In this document: in pieces, positions 8,163 to 17,265 of the stretch
Layout: every line of letters begins with the position of its first letter
Position numbering within the stretch: position 1 is the stretch's first letter
Assembly: GCA_959607715.1 (NCBI GenBank)
Contig: CAUHNN010000005.1
Location: 1 to 64,000 of the forward strand
Length of the DNA stretch: 64,000 bases
Origin: an uncultured Eggerthella sp.
GTDB taxonomy: Bacteria; Actinomycetota; Coriobacteriia; Coriobacteriales; Eggerthellaceae
Reading direction: 5' to 3'
The notes under the pieces: generated by a model
What the model saw: only the letters and a program-made list of their open reading frames with translations
Database searches by the model: none
Told to the model about the DNA's origin: nothing
Program-made: the position numbers and the translations under genes

Positions 8163-8193
8163 ACCTCAAGACGTTGGGCCTGGAGGGTGTAGC

Positions 8194-9135
8194 ATGAATT
8201 TGTCCCAGTTGCGTTATTTCAGGAAACTTGCTCAAGTTCAGCATTTCACGCGCGCTGCCGAAGAGCTCTACATCACCCAGCCCGCCTTGTCGAATTCGAT
8301 TAAGCAGCTTGAAGGGGAGTTAGGCGTCCCTTTGTTTGAGCAGCAGGGGCGCAACGTCCGCCTTACGAAGTACGGGCGTGAGTTCAGCGAATACGTCGTT
8401 CAGGGCCTTGATGCCATCGATAAGGGCATCCAGATCGAGCAGGAGCACGCGAACAACCTGTCAGGCACAATCGACATCGGCACGATCTTCACGGTCCAGT
8501 CGGATTACCTGCCTGCGTTGCTCCGCCGCTATAGAAGCATCTACGGCACTCACGTCGACGTTCGCCTGTATCAAGGTTTGACCCAGAGCCTTGTAGACAA
8601 CCTTGAAGACGGAACGTACGACATCGTGATCGGGGCCCGTGTCGAAGGCCGTCCGGATCTCGAATTCGTCCCGGTTCTTGCGCAAGATCTCGTTGCCGTG
8701 GTCCATGAAGAGAATCCGCTCGCATCGCGGGAGTGCATCTCCTTTTCCGATCTGGAGGGGCATCCTGTCGTGACCTATCGTCCTGAAACGCCGATCGGTC
8801 GAGAGGTTAAGCACCTCACCGATTCCTTCGATATCGACATCGAGCAATGGTGCGATGACGAGATCACCCTCGGCAGCGTCGTTGCCGTTGAGCCCCATGT
8901 CGTCGGCATCGCCCTCGATACGTTGGGGTTCGCTCCGTTCGGGCAGCTCAAGAGGATACGCCTGAGCGAAGTCGATCCCGGTATCCATCAGATTTACTTG
9001 ATATACCGCAAGAGCGCTCACAAGACGCGTGCTGTTGAGAATATGATTGCGCTCGCTTCGGCCATGGAATGGGATGGAGACCAGGGTATCGTCGACGTCG
9101 AGTCGCTTACCGGCGGAGAGCGCGTTCGTTCGTAG
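8194..9135 (+). CDS. LysR-family transcriptional regulator (second of two)
   Basis: A 313-residue LysR regulator with a near-identical plan to the one at 356; both read YITQP-SLSNSIK-like in the recognition helix and RNVRLT after the wing. The co-inducer domain starts near residue 90. GGAGGG lies before the ATG. It closes the CoA cluster and is followed 8 bases later by a FUSC-type exporter, the same pairing as the E. coli aaeR-aaeB genes for aromatic acid efflux. There is no obvious promoter between the upstream terminator and its start, so it may depend on read-through. The co-inducer is unknown. Confidence 0.93.
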   Translation: MNLSQLRYFRKLAQVQHFTRAAEELYITQPALSNSIKQLEGELGVPLFEQQGRNVRLTKYGREFSEYVVQGLDAIDKGIQIEQEHANNLSGTIDIGTIFTVQSDYLPALLRRYRSIYGTHVDVRLYQGLTQSLVDNLEDGTYDIVIGARVEGRPDLEFVPVLAQDLVAVVHEENPLASRECISFSDLEGHPVVTYRPETPIGREVKHLTDSFDIDIEQWCDDEITLGSVVAVEPHVVGIALDTLGFAPFGQLKRIRLSEVDPGIHQIYLIYRKSAHKTRAVENMIALASAMEWDGDQGIVDVESLTGGERVRS

Positions 9136-9143
9136 GTGAACCG

Positions 9144-10979
9144 TTGCTCAAGCGCGTCTTGGAAATAGTCCCGTATGTGGTGTTTCTCGTTGCGCTCTTC
9201 TTCGTCGAAACCGAGCTATTCGGTGTCGAGGATGCGCTTTTGGGCATCGTCTTCCAATCCTTCGCGCGCACGATGGTTGAGTCGGCGGGCTTGTCATTCC
9301 TCAATTACCTCAAGCACGCCTCGCTTTTCCTGCTCATGAGCGTCTGCGCATCGTTTGCGGGGCTTCATCCGGCGCTGCTCGTCTTCGGTAGCGCTCTTTA
9401 CATGTTCTGCATCACCCTCATGAACTCCGATGAATTCATGCCGCGCAATTTCTTCATGCTCGGTTTGGGGTTCTTGTTCCTCGAGATCTACCCGGTTTCC
9501 CTTGGAGACATCCCGATGCGCATCGTTGCCACGCTGTTTGCCATCGCTTGTACCACCGTGTTCATCTACGCGATGCGCTATTTCCGCTCGGAGAGCGAGA
9601 TATCGCGCGATCGCCGGTTTGTCATGCGTGCCTTCGACGACGTGGGATTTCAGCTCATCGAGCTCTCGAAAGGGGATTGCTCCGATCTCGAGCCGCAACG
9701 TCTGTACCGCATCACGCAGGAATACTGCGATACCGAATACGGCAATACGTTTCGCCAGGGTGGAGTGCTGAGCGGTCGTCAGCGCTATACATTCAAGCTT
9801 CTCGTCTGCGCGGAATTGACGAGCGATATGATCCGAGCCGCATCGCGCAACGCCGAGCGCATGGGTGAAAAGGAGAAGGCTTACCTCCTCGATCTCTCAG
9901 AGGTGTTCCTCGGTTTCGGGCAGGGCCGTATCACCCAGGTGCGAGCGATGGTGCGGGCGCTTGAGGATTTTCTCGCTACCCATGCTCTCGAAAACTTCGA
10001 TCACGACACAGCCTGGCGTGCCACGCTCGAGGCTCTCGTTTCGACCCTCAAGGACGCGGCCGCTTCGCGCGACAATTCGACCCCGTTCATCTGGGGCGTT
10101 CGCTATCGACTCCGCTATATCAGGGAAAATTTCACGCTGAAGAATTCGCAGGTTCGCTTCGCTGTTCAGCTCGCAGTGATCATCGGGCTGTCGTTTTTAG
10201 CTTCAGAGGCTATGCTCTCGTTGCTCAGCACGCAGTTCGGCGTCTGGATTCCCCTTGCGTCCTTCTTGATGCTCTATACCTATCGCGACGAGACGATGCG
10301 CATGATGTGGCGTCAGCTTCTCGGCATGCTGGTGGGGATGGTCGTTTTCGTCGGTGTGGTCCATTTCATTCCCGAGCAGATCCGTCTTTTCGTCGTTTTG
10401 GTTTTCGGCTATGGCGTGATCCTGATGAACTTCAGCCCGATGGTGTCGATGGCCGCCGGTACGCAGTTGGCGCTCACGGCCCTGTATTCGTCGATGTCGC
10501 TCGGCGATACGCTCCTGGTACGACTCCTTTTCGTGCTAACGGGAACATTCGTCGCCGTATCCGTGATTTTCGTGCTGCTGCGATCACGCAGATCGTTGAC
10601 GATATCCAACAAAATGGAGGAGATGTCGCGCGTTGACGAGCGTCTGCTGCAGCAGGTTCGTGTCGATATGGAAAAGGGAAGAGCGGTCAACGACCGCTCT
10701 CTCCAGCTGCTCTATTACCTTCATATGAACGCTCACATGCTCAATCAGCTCTCGTCGCAGGTGGAAGAGGGAACGGCTCAGGAGCTCGAGCGCTTGATAG
10801 AGGCGAACTTCCGCTTCGCTATGGATGCGGCCCATGCCATCATCTTTCTCGATTCGACCGTCAAACACGAGCGCTATGACCATCTCGACGGAACGACGCG
10901 CAAGCTCCGGATGAAGATCGACGATCTCCCTCTCGAGGACGTTTCCCTACCTGAAGAGGACAAGATCGATCACGACTGA
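9144..10979 (+). CDS. FUSC/aromatic-acid-exporter-like membrane protein
   Basis: About 611 residues arranged as two membrane halves. Roughly six hydrophobic segments occupy residues 5-140, a soluble stretch covers about 150-340, a second hydrophobic set about 345-480, and a charged C-terminal domain follows. This is the layout of the FUSC family, which includes AaeB (p-hydroxybenzoate efflux). I place the start at TTG 9144, where AGGTGA precedes it; an ATG at 9069 would add 25 Arg-rich residues inside the LysR gene. Translation is probably coupled to the regulator. Export of an acid made or used by the CoA cluster is inference. Its end overlaps the opposing SDR gene by 10 bases. Confidence 0.8.
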   Translation: MLKRVLEIVPYVVFLVALFFVETELFGVEDALLGIVFQSFARTMVESAGLSFLNYLKHASLFLLMSVCASFAGLHPALLVFGSALYMFCITLMNSDEFMPRNFFMLGLGFLFLEIYPVSLGDIPMRIVATLFAIACTTVFIYAMRYFRSESEISRDRRFVMRAFDDVGFQLIELSKGDCSDLEPQRLYRITQEYCDTEYGNTFRQGGVLSGRQRYTFKLLVCAELTSDMIRAASRNAERMGEKEKAYLLDLSEVFLGFGQGRITQVRAMVRALEDFLATHALENFDHDTAWRATLEALVSTLKDAAASRDNSTPFIWGVRYRLRYIRENFTLKNSQVRFAVQLAVIIGLSFLASEAMLSLLSTQFGVWIPLASFLMLYTYRDETMRMMWRQLLGMLVGMVVFVGVVHFIPEQIRLFVVLVFGYGVILMNFSPMVSMAAGTQLALTALYSSMSLGDTLLVRLLFVLTGTFVAVSVIFVLLRSRRSLTISNKMEEMSRVDERLLQQVRVDMEKGRAVNDRSLQLLYYLHMNAHMLNQLSSQVEEGTAQELERLIEANFRFAMDAAHAIIFLDSTVKHERYDHLDGTTRKLRMKIDDLPLEDVSLPEEDKIDHD

Positions 10980-11818
10980 TCGACGAAGAGGTCGGAGCCT
11001 TCCTCGCGGTAGGATGAGACCGATTCGACCATTGCGGTGAGCTTCTTCTCGAACTTCTTGAAGGCGTCTTTGCCGACGGGCAGCCACAGGGGCAGGGGCG
11101 TATCTTCGTCGGCGACGACGCGGTAGACGAACGCCGCCGCCTTGTCGGGATCGCCGTTTTGCTGGTAATTGTGTCCCAGGCAGTATTCCTCGGCGCCACG
11201 CGCAGGGGTGCCGTCGTAGGCGGCGAGGGGGTTGGCCGGCGTGCGAATGGATGATCCGTCGAAGAAGTTGGTGCGGAACATCCCCGGTTCGACCACCATG
11301 CTCTCGATGCCGAAGGGCTTCATCTCGAGCGCGAGCGCTTCGCTCATGCCGGCGATGGCGAATTTCGTTGAATCGTAGAGGGTGCCGCCGGGATCGCACG
11401 CGAAGCTGGCCATCGATCCCATGTTGATGATGCGGCCCGACCCCTGGGCGCGCATGATGGGAAGGACCGCGCGGGTGACGTTCATCGCTCCGAAGACGTT
11501 CGTTTCGTAGATGGCGCGCATCTCTTCGTCGGTCGTCTCTTCGAGAGACCCGAAGATCCCGAATCCTGCGTTGTTGACGAGCACGTCGATGCGGCCAAAG
11601 GCTTCGATGGCCTGTGCGACGGCGGTCTTGATGCTCTGCGTATCGGTGACGTCGAGCTCGACGGGGAGCAGATCATCGTGCTCGCCGAGGGATGCGACGA
11701 CGGCGGCGGGCTTGCGTGCCGTTGCGACGACGCGGCAGCCGTTTGCCAGCGCGACGCGTGCAAACGAATTGCCGAACCCGCGACTTGCTCCGGTGATGAG
11801 CCAAACAGGTGAATCCAT
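10970..11818 (-). CDS. Short-chain dehydrogenase/reductase, classical type
   Basis: A 282-residue SDR with TGASRGFG near residue 10, NNAGFGIFG for strand 4, and YDSTK as the catalytic Tyr/Lys pair. The C-terminal 60 residues are longer than the minimal fold, as in retinol-dehydrogenase-like SDRs. It starts 2 bases after the mtnA stop and is the last gene of the leftward capA-mtnA-SDR set. It converges on the FUSC gene with a 10-base overlap of coding ends. The substrate is unknown, and I see no link to methionine salvage beyond position. Confidence 0.92.
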   Translation of the reverse strand: MDSPVWLITGASRGFGNSFARVALANGCRVVATARKPAAVVASLGEHDDLLPVELDVTDTQSIKTAVAQAIEAFGRIDVLVNNAGFGIFGSLEETTDEEMRAIYETNVFGAMNVTRAVLPIMRAQGSGRIINMGSMASFACDPGGTLYDSTKFAIAGMSEALALEMKPFGIESMVVEPGMFRTNFFDGSSIRTPANPLAAYDGTPARGAEEYCLGHNYQQNGDPDKAAAFVYRVVADEDTPLPLWLPVGKDAFKKFEKKLTAMVESVSSYREEGSDLFVDQS

Positions 11819-11820
11819 GG

Positions 11821-12867
11821 TTAATCCTTTCCGGTCGCGCAGAAAAGGCGGCCGATCTCGTGGGGCTCGTAAACGCCGATGTCGGTAATGAAGGCGCTGA
11901 TGAGGTTCGCTGGTGTGACGTCGAAGGCGGGGTTGTGGATTGTGACGCCTTCGGGGGCGGGATAGCCGAATTCGGAAGGGCTGCGGTGCTCGATGGGTAT
12001 CTCGGAGCCGTGGGAAAGGAACGGATCGAACGTCGATCGCGGTGCCGCGACGTAGAAAGGGATGCCGTGGTGGTGGGCGAGGATCGCAAGCCCATACGTT
12101 CCGATCTTGTTTGCGGTATCTCCGTTGGCGCAGATGCGGTCGGCGCCAACCACGACCGCATCGATCTTCCCCTGCGCCATGATCGAGGCGGCCATGTTGT
12201 CGCAGATGAGCGTCGTGGGCACGCCGACGCGGCCGAGTTCCCAGGCGGTAAGGCGCGCCCCTTGGCCTACTGGCCGCGTTTCGTCGGCGAAGACGCGGGT
12301 GACCAGCCCCCGTTCCCAGGCGGCGTAGACGACGCCGAGGGCGGTGCCGTAGAAGGCGGTGGCGAGGGATCCTGCGTTGCAGTGGGTGAGCAGTGCGGAG
12401 GGTTTCGAGAAAAGCGAGGCGCCGGCTTGACCGATAGCGCGGCACGAGGCCTCGTCTTCGGCCCGCAGCGCACGGCATTCGCGGGCGAGGGCCGTGCGCG
12501 CTTCGTCGACGGTCTTAGCTGCGCGGGCCGCTTCGAGGGCGCGTAGCGTTCCCCAGGCGAGGTTGACGGCGGTGGGCCGCGCCGTTGAGACCTTTTCGCA
12601 GACCGCTTCGGCGCGATCAAGGAAAACGTCGATGTCGTCGGGACCGTCGTATTCATTGACCGCGAAGAGGGAAAGGGCGGCTGCTCCCGCTATGCCCAGC
12701 GCCGGAGCGCCGCGCACTTCAAGACGCTTGACCGCCTCGACCATTTCCCTCCAATCACGGATCTCGACGAGGGAGAGGGCGGCGGGAAGGGCCGTCTGAT
12801 CGATGATGCGCACGCATGAGCCGTCTTCGGCGATATCGATGGTGCGGGGAAGGTCTTCTATGCTCAT
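11821..12867 (-). CDS. mtnA: S-methyl-5-thioribose-1-phosphate isomerase (MtnA)
   Basis: A 348-residue eIF2B-like sugar-phosphate isomerase that opens methylthioribose-1-phosphate to the ribulose form in methionine salvage. RGAPALGIAGA, the catalytic Cys in THCNAGSLAT, DETRPVGQGARLTAWEL, DNMAA and the catalytic Asp in VVGADRICANGDTANKIGT are all present. No mtnB, mtnC, mtnD, mtnK or nucleosidase is in the window, so the step stands alone locally. It could serve a related 5-deoxyribose or ribose-1-phosphate salvage route. It lies 10 bases after capA and 2 bases before an SDR. Confidence 0.9.
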   Translation of the reverse strand: MSIEDLPRTIDIAEDGSCVRIIDQTALPAALSLVEIRDWREMVEAVKRLEVRGAPALGIAGAAALSLFAVNEYDGPDDIDVFLDRAEAVCEKVSTARPTAVNLAWGTLRALEAARAAKTVDEARTALARECRALRAEDEASCRAIGQAGASLFSKPSALLTHCNAGSLATAFYGTALGVVYAAWERGLVTRVFADETRPVGQGARLTAWELGRVGVPTTLICDNMAASIMAQGKIDAVVVGADRICANGDTANKIGTYGLAILAHHHGIPFYVAAPRSTFDPFLSHGSEIPIEHRSPSEFGYPAPEGVTIHNPAFDVTPANLISAFITDIGVYEPHEIGRLFCATGKD

Positions 12868-12877
12868 GGGACTGGCG

Positions 12878-14251
12878 TTACGCCTCGCTTTCGCTTTGGC
12901 TGTTTGCCTGCAGGTTCTTGGAAAGGACGGCGATCGATTCGTTGCTTTCCTCGATCTTGCCCTCGATCCGCGTTTTTTCGCTTCCCTCCGCCGGAGTGGG
13001 CTGATAGTTGTTCCCGCTTGAACTCGAGGTGATGGAGCAGGGGATGACCTCGATGGCGTCGTCGGTTGCGACGTCGCTGCCCGTCACGGTGAAGGTCTGC
13101 TGGAAGATCATGCAGTCCGTATCGGAGGGGTTCGCGTTGCCTCCGAAGCAGAAATTGCCCAGACTGTAGACGATATAGCGCCCCTGGTACTTCTCGTAAC
13201 CCTGGATGACGTGGGGATGGGATCCGATGACGAGATCGGCTCCGGCGTCGACGGCGGCATGGCCGAGCTGAACCTGGGTTTCGTCGGGAACGGTTTCCTT
13301 TTCGTTGCCCCAATGGAAGTAGACGATGGTGAGGGCCGCCCCCTGCTCCTTGGCTGTCTTGATGTTCTGTTCGAGCTCGTCTTTGATTCCGATGCCTTCT
13401 GCCAGTTCGTAGGTTCCGATAAGGGCGACCTTGACCCCGTTCACTTCGCGGTAGTCGATGCGGTCGTATCCGAACGTGCCGAGCCCCGCCGCTTCAAGGG
13501 CGGAAATGGTGTCGGTGTAGCTCTGCTCCCCGTAATCTCGCGAGTGGTTGTTAGCTAGAGAGCAGGTTTCAACTCCTCCTTTGACCAGGACCTGGGCGTA
13601 GTCGTCGGGTCCTTTGAAGGCGAAGGTCTTGTCGGCTCGCTCGGTCGAATCGGTCAGCGTTCCCTCCATGTTGACCACGGTGAGGTCGTCGGCGTTGAAC
13701 AGGTCGACGACGTTGGCGAAGAACCACGAGGGATCGTCGACCGAATCGTAGCGGGCGTTGAAGCTGGTGCTTTGATCGAAGCTGGAATCGGTGCCGAGTG
13801 TGCAATCTCCCGCGAAGGAGATGGTGAGCGTTTGGGGCTGCGGGGCCTGGTCCGCGACGGCGAGATCTTCGGTCTGCTCGGTCGGCGTCGGGGCGGTAAG
13901 GGCCGAGACGGCGTTCCATCCGATGCCGACGACGACGGCTAGCGCGAGGAATCCCCCGATGACGAAGGGAAGCTTGCTTCGATTGCGCCTGGGAGCGCCC
14001 ATCGGGCGGTTGCCGACGTAGGTTTCGCGTTGGCGTGAAGCGCGCGGGGGCGCCTGCCTTGCTCTTTGGGAGTGGGAGGGGCGGCGCTGCCGTCCCGTGG
14101 CCTGACGCGGGTTTGCGTGCGTCAGGGGACGGTTCTGGACGGCGGCCTGACGGGTGGGATCTGCCCGCCGACGCGGCTGGGGCCGTCCGTCGATCCGCTC
14201 GCGGGTTGAACCGTTGGGGGGACGGTGGTGTCGTGGTCTGCGCTGATCCAT
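12878..14251 (-). CDS. CapA-family membrane-anchored protein
   Basis: A 457-residue protein of the CapA/PgsA metallophosphatase-like family, members of which act in poly-gamma-glutamate or capsule production. The first 90 residues are Arg/Pro-rich and cytoplasmic, one membrane segment follows (about 100-120), and the outside domain carries FAGDCTLGTDSSFD, NMEGTLTD, NHSRDYG, HWGNE and GSHPHVIQGYE with SLGNFCFGG. I start at 14251, where AAGGAG lies 6 bases upstream; an ATG at 14281 has no such site. No pgsB/pgsC partners are nearby, so the polymer, if any, is unknown. It heads the leftward operon with mtnA. Confidence 0.87.
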   Translation of the reverse strand: MDQRRPRHHRPPNGSTRERIDGRPQPRRRADPTRQAAVQNRPLTHANPRQATGRQRRPSHSQRARQAPPRASRQRETYVGNRPMGAPRRNRSKLPFVIGGFLALAVVVGIGWNAVSALTAPTPTEQTEDLAVADQAPQPQTLTISFAGDCTLGTDSSFDQSTSFNARYDSVDDPSWFFANVVDLFNADDLTVVNMEGTLTDSTERADKTFAFKGPDDYAQVLVKGGVETCSLANNHSRDYGEQSYTDTISALEAAGLGTFGYDRIDYREVNGVKVALIGTYELAEGIGIKDELEQNIKTAKEQGAALTIVYFHWGNEKETVPDETQVQLGHAAVDAGADLVIGSHPHVIQGYEKYQGRYIVYSLGNFCFGGNANPSDTDCMIFQQTFTVTGSDVATDDAIEVIPCSITSSSSGNNYQPTPAEGSEKTRIEGKIEESNESIAVLSKNLQANSQSESEA

Positions 14252-14400
14252 GCTTCTCCTTGGTTGAACGGTGTTTTCCATGGTAGCAAAAGGGGGGTTC
14301 TTTGCGCGTTGCGCAGCGCAGGAGTCGGTGCCTTTTGCGCATTTTGGAGCATGCGTTCGACCAGTACGTATACTGAAGGGGACGAAGGAGGGAGCGGCTT

Positions 14401-16335
14401 ATGGGTACGGCTAGGGTGTCGGTGTTTCGCGTGATCGCAGCTGCGTTCCTCTCGCTTCTTCTCCCCTGCTCATTGCTTCTCCTGCCTGGGTGCACGGAGT
14501 CCCCGGAGAAGACCCATGTGAGCGTCTCGGTCTGGAGCGACGAGGTCCTCTCGTCGGGATTCGCCGATTACATCGATTCTCTCAACCCGACCTACGACAT
14601 CGAGTGGATCGTCGGCGACGATTCTCTCGAGTCATATGCGTATCAGGCGAATCACGGGTCCCTTCCCGATGTCATGCTCTTCAAGGATTTCAATAGCGCC
14701 ACGGCCGAAGAGCTGTCTTCCTCGCTCTACGATTTGGGCGAGGTCGATGCCTTCAAAGATGTTTCGCGCGAGTACTTGGGCCAAGTTCCCGGAAACGGCG
14801 AGAAGATCGTCTACGCTCCAGGGGCCGCAGGATTCGAGGGGATAGTGATCAACAGCTATCTGTTCGATCTCTATGACGTGGAGGTCCCCGTCGATCGGGC
14901 TTCATTCCTCGCTGCGTGCCAAGCTTTCAATGAGAAGGGGGTCAGGGGCTTCGTCGCCGGGCTCGAGGACCCCGAGGTGTGCTACGAGACCATGCGGGGT
15001 CTTGCCGATGCCGAGCTGGTGACGGCGACCGAGGACGTGATCGGCAAGGTGATCGATCCCGAGAACGCCGCGCTCGTCGACGTCGACGAAGAGTCGTTCC
15101 GGCGTGCGATGGCCTATGTCGGGGGCCTTGTCGACGAGGGGGTCATCGAGAAGGAGGATGCGTCTCTTTCCGCCGACGAGGCCGAGAGTCTCTTTCTCGC
15201 GGGCGATGCCGCGATGATGTTCGTCTCCGACAGCCGCGCATCGACATTCGGCTCCGAGCACAACATGACGGTGCGTGCGTTGCCGTTCTTCGGGGAGGAC
15301 CAGAGCAGCTGGACGTTCGTCGAGCCGTCTTTCGTGGGGGCCGTCAGCGACGTCAAGTCAGAAGGGGTGAACACGTCGGGCTCCCAGAACGAGGAACTCC
15401 ACGAGGCGGCGATCGAGGTTCTGTCGAGCATCATGAGCGACGAGGCCCAGCGCACGTATTTCGATCTCACCGGGTCGGATGAGGTGGTGGATTCGGCGGG
15501 TAATCCCGTTGAGTTGCCCGATGCCCTTTCTTCCCTCGAGCCGAGCCTGAATGCCGGGGCGATCCGACCCTACCTCGCCTGCGAGGCGGCCTCCCTTGCG
15601 GTGGGCACGAGCATGAAGGGGATGATCGACGGGTCGATCGACGAGGCCTCGGCGCTTTCATCGACGCGCGACGAGTTGAAGAGGAGCCAAGATGGGGAAG
15701 GGAAGGTCGTCGCCTCGTTTTCGGAAGGGGTGAGCAATCTTTTCGATACGAGCCGCGGCAACGTCGCCGCGAACGATATCGCGCAGATCCTCGCAGAAAA
15801 CCAGGGGAGTCGCTTCGCCATCGTTTCGCCTCTGGTGGCCCGCTGCCCGCTCTACTCAGGCGAGCAGACCGCTTCCGACTTGCGTTATGCGGTGGCGGAT
15901 ACCCCGGTGTGGAAGGCGGATATGACCGGCGAAGAGCTGGAATCCTTCGTTTCCGCGCTTGTCTCGTCCTCCTCGTCGGCCTATCGGTTGCCCGTGGTTG
16001 CCGGCATGCATATGCAGGTGGCTCCCGAAAAAGACGGCGGATATCGCCTCGAATCCCTCTCGGCGATCCTTTCCTCGGGCCCGATAACGCAAGAAGGCGG
16101 GCAGGACACCGCCGCGGCCAATGAGGGGCAGGGGGATCTCGCCTCTCTCGATGACGATTCCCGCTACTCCGTGGTTGTGTCGTGCTATGAATGGCAGGCG
16201 GAGGAATGGAGCCTCGAGGGCAAAGGGTTCTCGAGGGCTGGATCGAGTACGCTTCTCGGCTCCGTGATCGCCTCCTTCGAGAAGGCCCAGCGACACTCGC
16301 TGCCGGCGTATCAAGATTATTTCGCTTTATCGTGA
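14401..16335 (+). CDS. Lipoprotein: solute-binding module plus 5'-nucleotidase C-terminal-like module
   Basis: A 644-residue exported lipoprotein. The signal peptide ends at LLLLPGC, with C31 as the lipidation site. Residues 40-440 look like a family 1 extracellular solute-binding protein (VSVWSDE, PDVMLFKDF, GDAAMMFVSDS). From about 445 the sequence resembles the 5'-nucleotidase C-terminal substrate-binding domain: NDIAQILAENQGSRFAIVSP, SGEQTASDLRYAVADTPVWK and MTGEELESFV follow the order of that domain. The catalytic metallophosphatase half of a nucleotidase is absent. GGAGG precedes the ATG and TATACT at 14369 may be a -10. No ABC permease genes flank it, so the transport partner is unknown. 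The domain call for the second half is moderate. Confidence 0.72.
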   Translation: MGTARVSVFRVIAAAFLSLLLPCSLLLLPGCTESPEKTHVSVSVWSDEVLSSGFADYIDSLNPTYDIEWIVGDDSLESYAYQANHGSLPDVMLFKDFNSATAEELSSSLYDLGEVDAFKDVSREYLGQVPGNGEKIVYAPGAAGFEGIVINSYLFDLYDVEVPVDRASFLAACQAFNEKGVRGFVAGLEDPEVCYETMRGLADAELVTATEDVIGKVIDPENAALVDVDEESFRRAMAYVGGLVDEGVIEKEDASLSADEAESLFLAGDAAMMFVSDSRASTFGSEHNMTVRALPFFGEDQSSWTFVEPSFVGAVSDVKSEGVNTSGSQNEELHEAAIEVLSSIMSDEAQRTYFDLTGSDEVVDSAGNPVELPDALSSLEPSLNAGAIRPYLACEAASLAVGTSMKGMIDGSIDEASALSSTRDELKRSQDGEGKVVASFSEGVSNLFDTSRGNVAANDIAQILAENQGSRFAIVSPLVARCPLYSGEQTASDLRYAVADTPVWKADMTGEELESFVSALVSSSSSAYRLPVVAGMHMQVAPEKDGGYRLESLSAILSSGPITQEGGQDTAAANEGQGDLASLDDDSRYSVVVSCYEWQAEEWSLEGKGFSRAGSSTLLGSVIASFEKAQRHSLPAYQDYFALS

Positions 16336-16385
16336 ACGGTGCGAGGTGTATTCTTGGCTCGGTAAGAGAAAGAAAAGGTACTAGC

Positions 16386-17162
16386 ATGGCAATCATCAAG
16401 AAGACCCCTCAGCAAATCGAGGAAATGGCCGAGGCCGGGCGCCTTTCGGCGAAGGTATTGCGTGAAGTCGGCGCGCGCGTGAAGCCGGGCGTATCGACGG
16501 CCGAGCTCGATCGCATCGCTGAGATGCTGATCCGCATGGAGGGGGGCATCCCCGCCTTCAAGGGATACGGTGGGTTCCCCGGCTCGATCTGCGCATCGGT
16601 CAACGAGCAGATCGTTCACGGTATTCCGAGCAAGAACGTCATCCTCCAGGAAGGCGACATCCTCTCCATCGACACCGGCGCTATCGTCGGCGGTTGGGTC
16701 GGCGATAACGCATGGACGTTTCCGGTGGGGAAGATCTCGCCCGAGAAGCAGCGTTTGCTCGACGTCACCGAAGAGTGCATGTGGGCGGGCATCGAGGCCG
16801 CTCGTCCGGGAAACCACCTTGGCGACATCGGTCATGCCATCCAGCAGATCGCCGAGAAGGCCGGTTACGGCGTTGTGCGCGAATACGTCGGCCACGGCGT
16901 GGGCCGCAATATGCACGAGGATCCCAACGTCCCGAATTACGGCCGAAAGCACTCCGGCATCAAGCTCGAGCCGGGCATGGTCCTCGCCATCGAGCCGATG
17001 ATCAACATCGGCACGCATAAGACACGCGTGATGAGCGATGGATGGCTTGTGGTCACTCGCGACGGCAAGCCTTCGGCCCATTTCGAGAAGACGATCGCCA
17101 TCACCGAAGAAGGCCCTCGCATCCTCACCACGGAAGAGGGCTATTGCCGACCCGTCATGTAG
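16386..17162 (+). CDS. map: Methionine aminopeptidase, type I
   Basis: A 258-residue dimetal peptidase that removes the initiator methionine from new proteins. The ligand-bearing blocks are all there: SIDTGAIVGGWVGDNAWTF, GHGVGRNMHEDPNVPNYG, PGMVLAIEPM and the final SAHFEKTIAITEEGP. The start at 16386 follows AAAAGG. The length fits the type Ia form without an N-terminal zinc finger. It sits downstream of the lipoprotein and converges on murJ across a hairpin; in many bacteria map lies in a ribosomal protein operon, which is not the case here. Confidence 0.96.
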   Translation: MAIIKKTPQQIEEMAEAGRLSAKVLREVGARVKPGVSTAELDRIAEMLIRMEGGIPAFKGYGGFPGSICASVNEQIVHGIPSKNVILQEGDILSIDTGAIVGGWVGDNAWTFPVGKISPEKQRLLDVTEECMWAGIEAARPGNHLGDIGHAIQQIAEKAGYGVVREYVGHGVGRNMHEDPNVPNYGRKHSGIKLEPGMVLAIEPMINIGTHKTRVMSDGWLVVTRDGKPSAHFEKTIAITEEGPRILTTEEGYCRPVM

Positions 17163-17189
17163 GCGTCGTCAACACGTGGAAGCCCAGAA

Positions 17190-17244
17190 GAGGCCCGCTC
17201 TCGGCACCTCCCTCGTTCGGGGAGGGCGGCCGGGGACGGGCCTC
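17190..17244. terminator. Shared hairpin between map and murJ
   Basis: GAGGCCCG and CGGGCCTC form the outer stem, with CCTCCC/GGGAGG inside. It lies between two convergent genes and is probably a two-way terminator, though neither side has a long T tract. Confidence 0.5.
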
Positions 17245-17265
17245 CTTCGTTGTGCGGGCTGTTTG

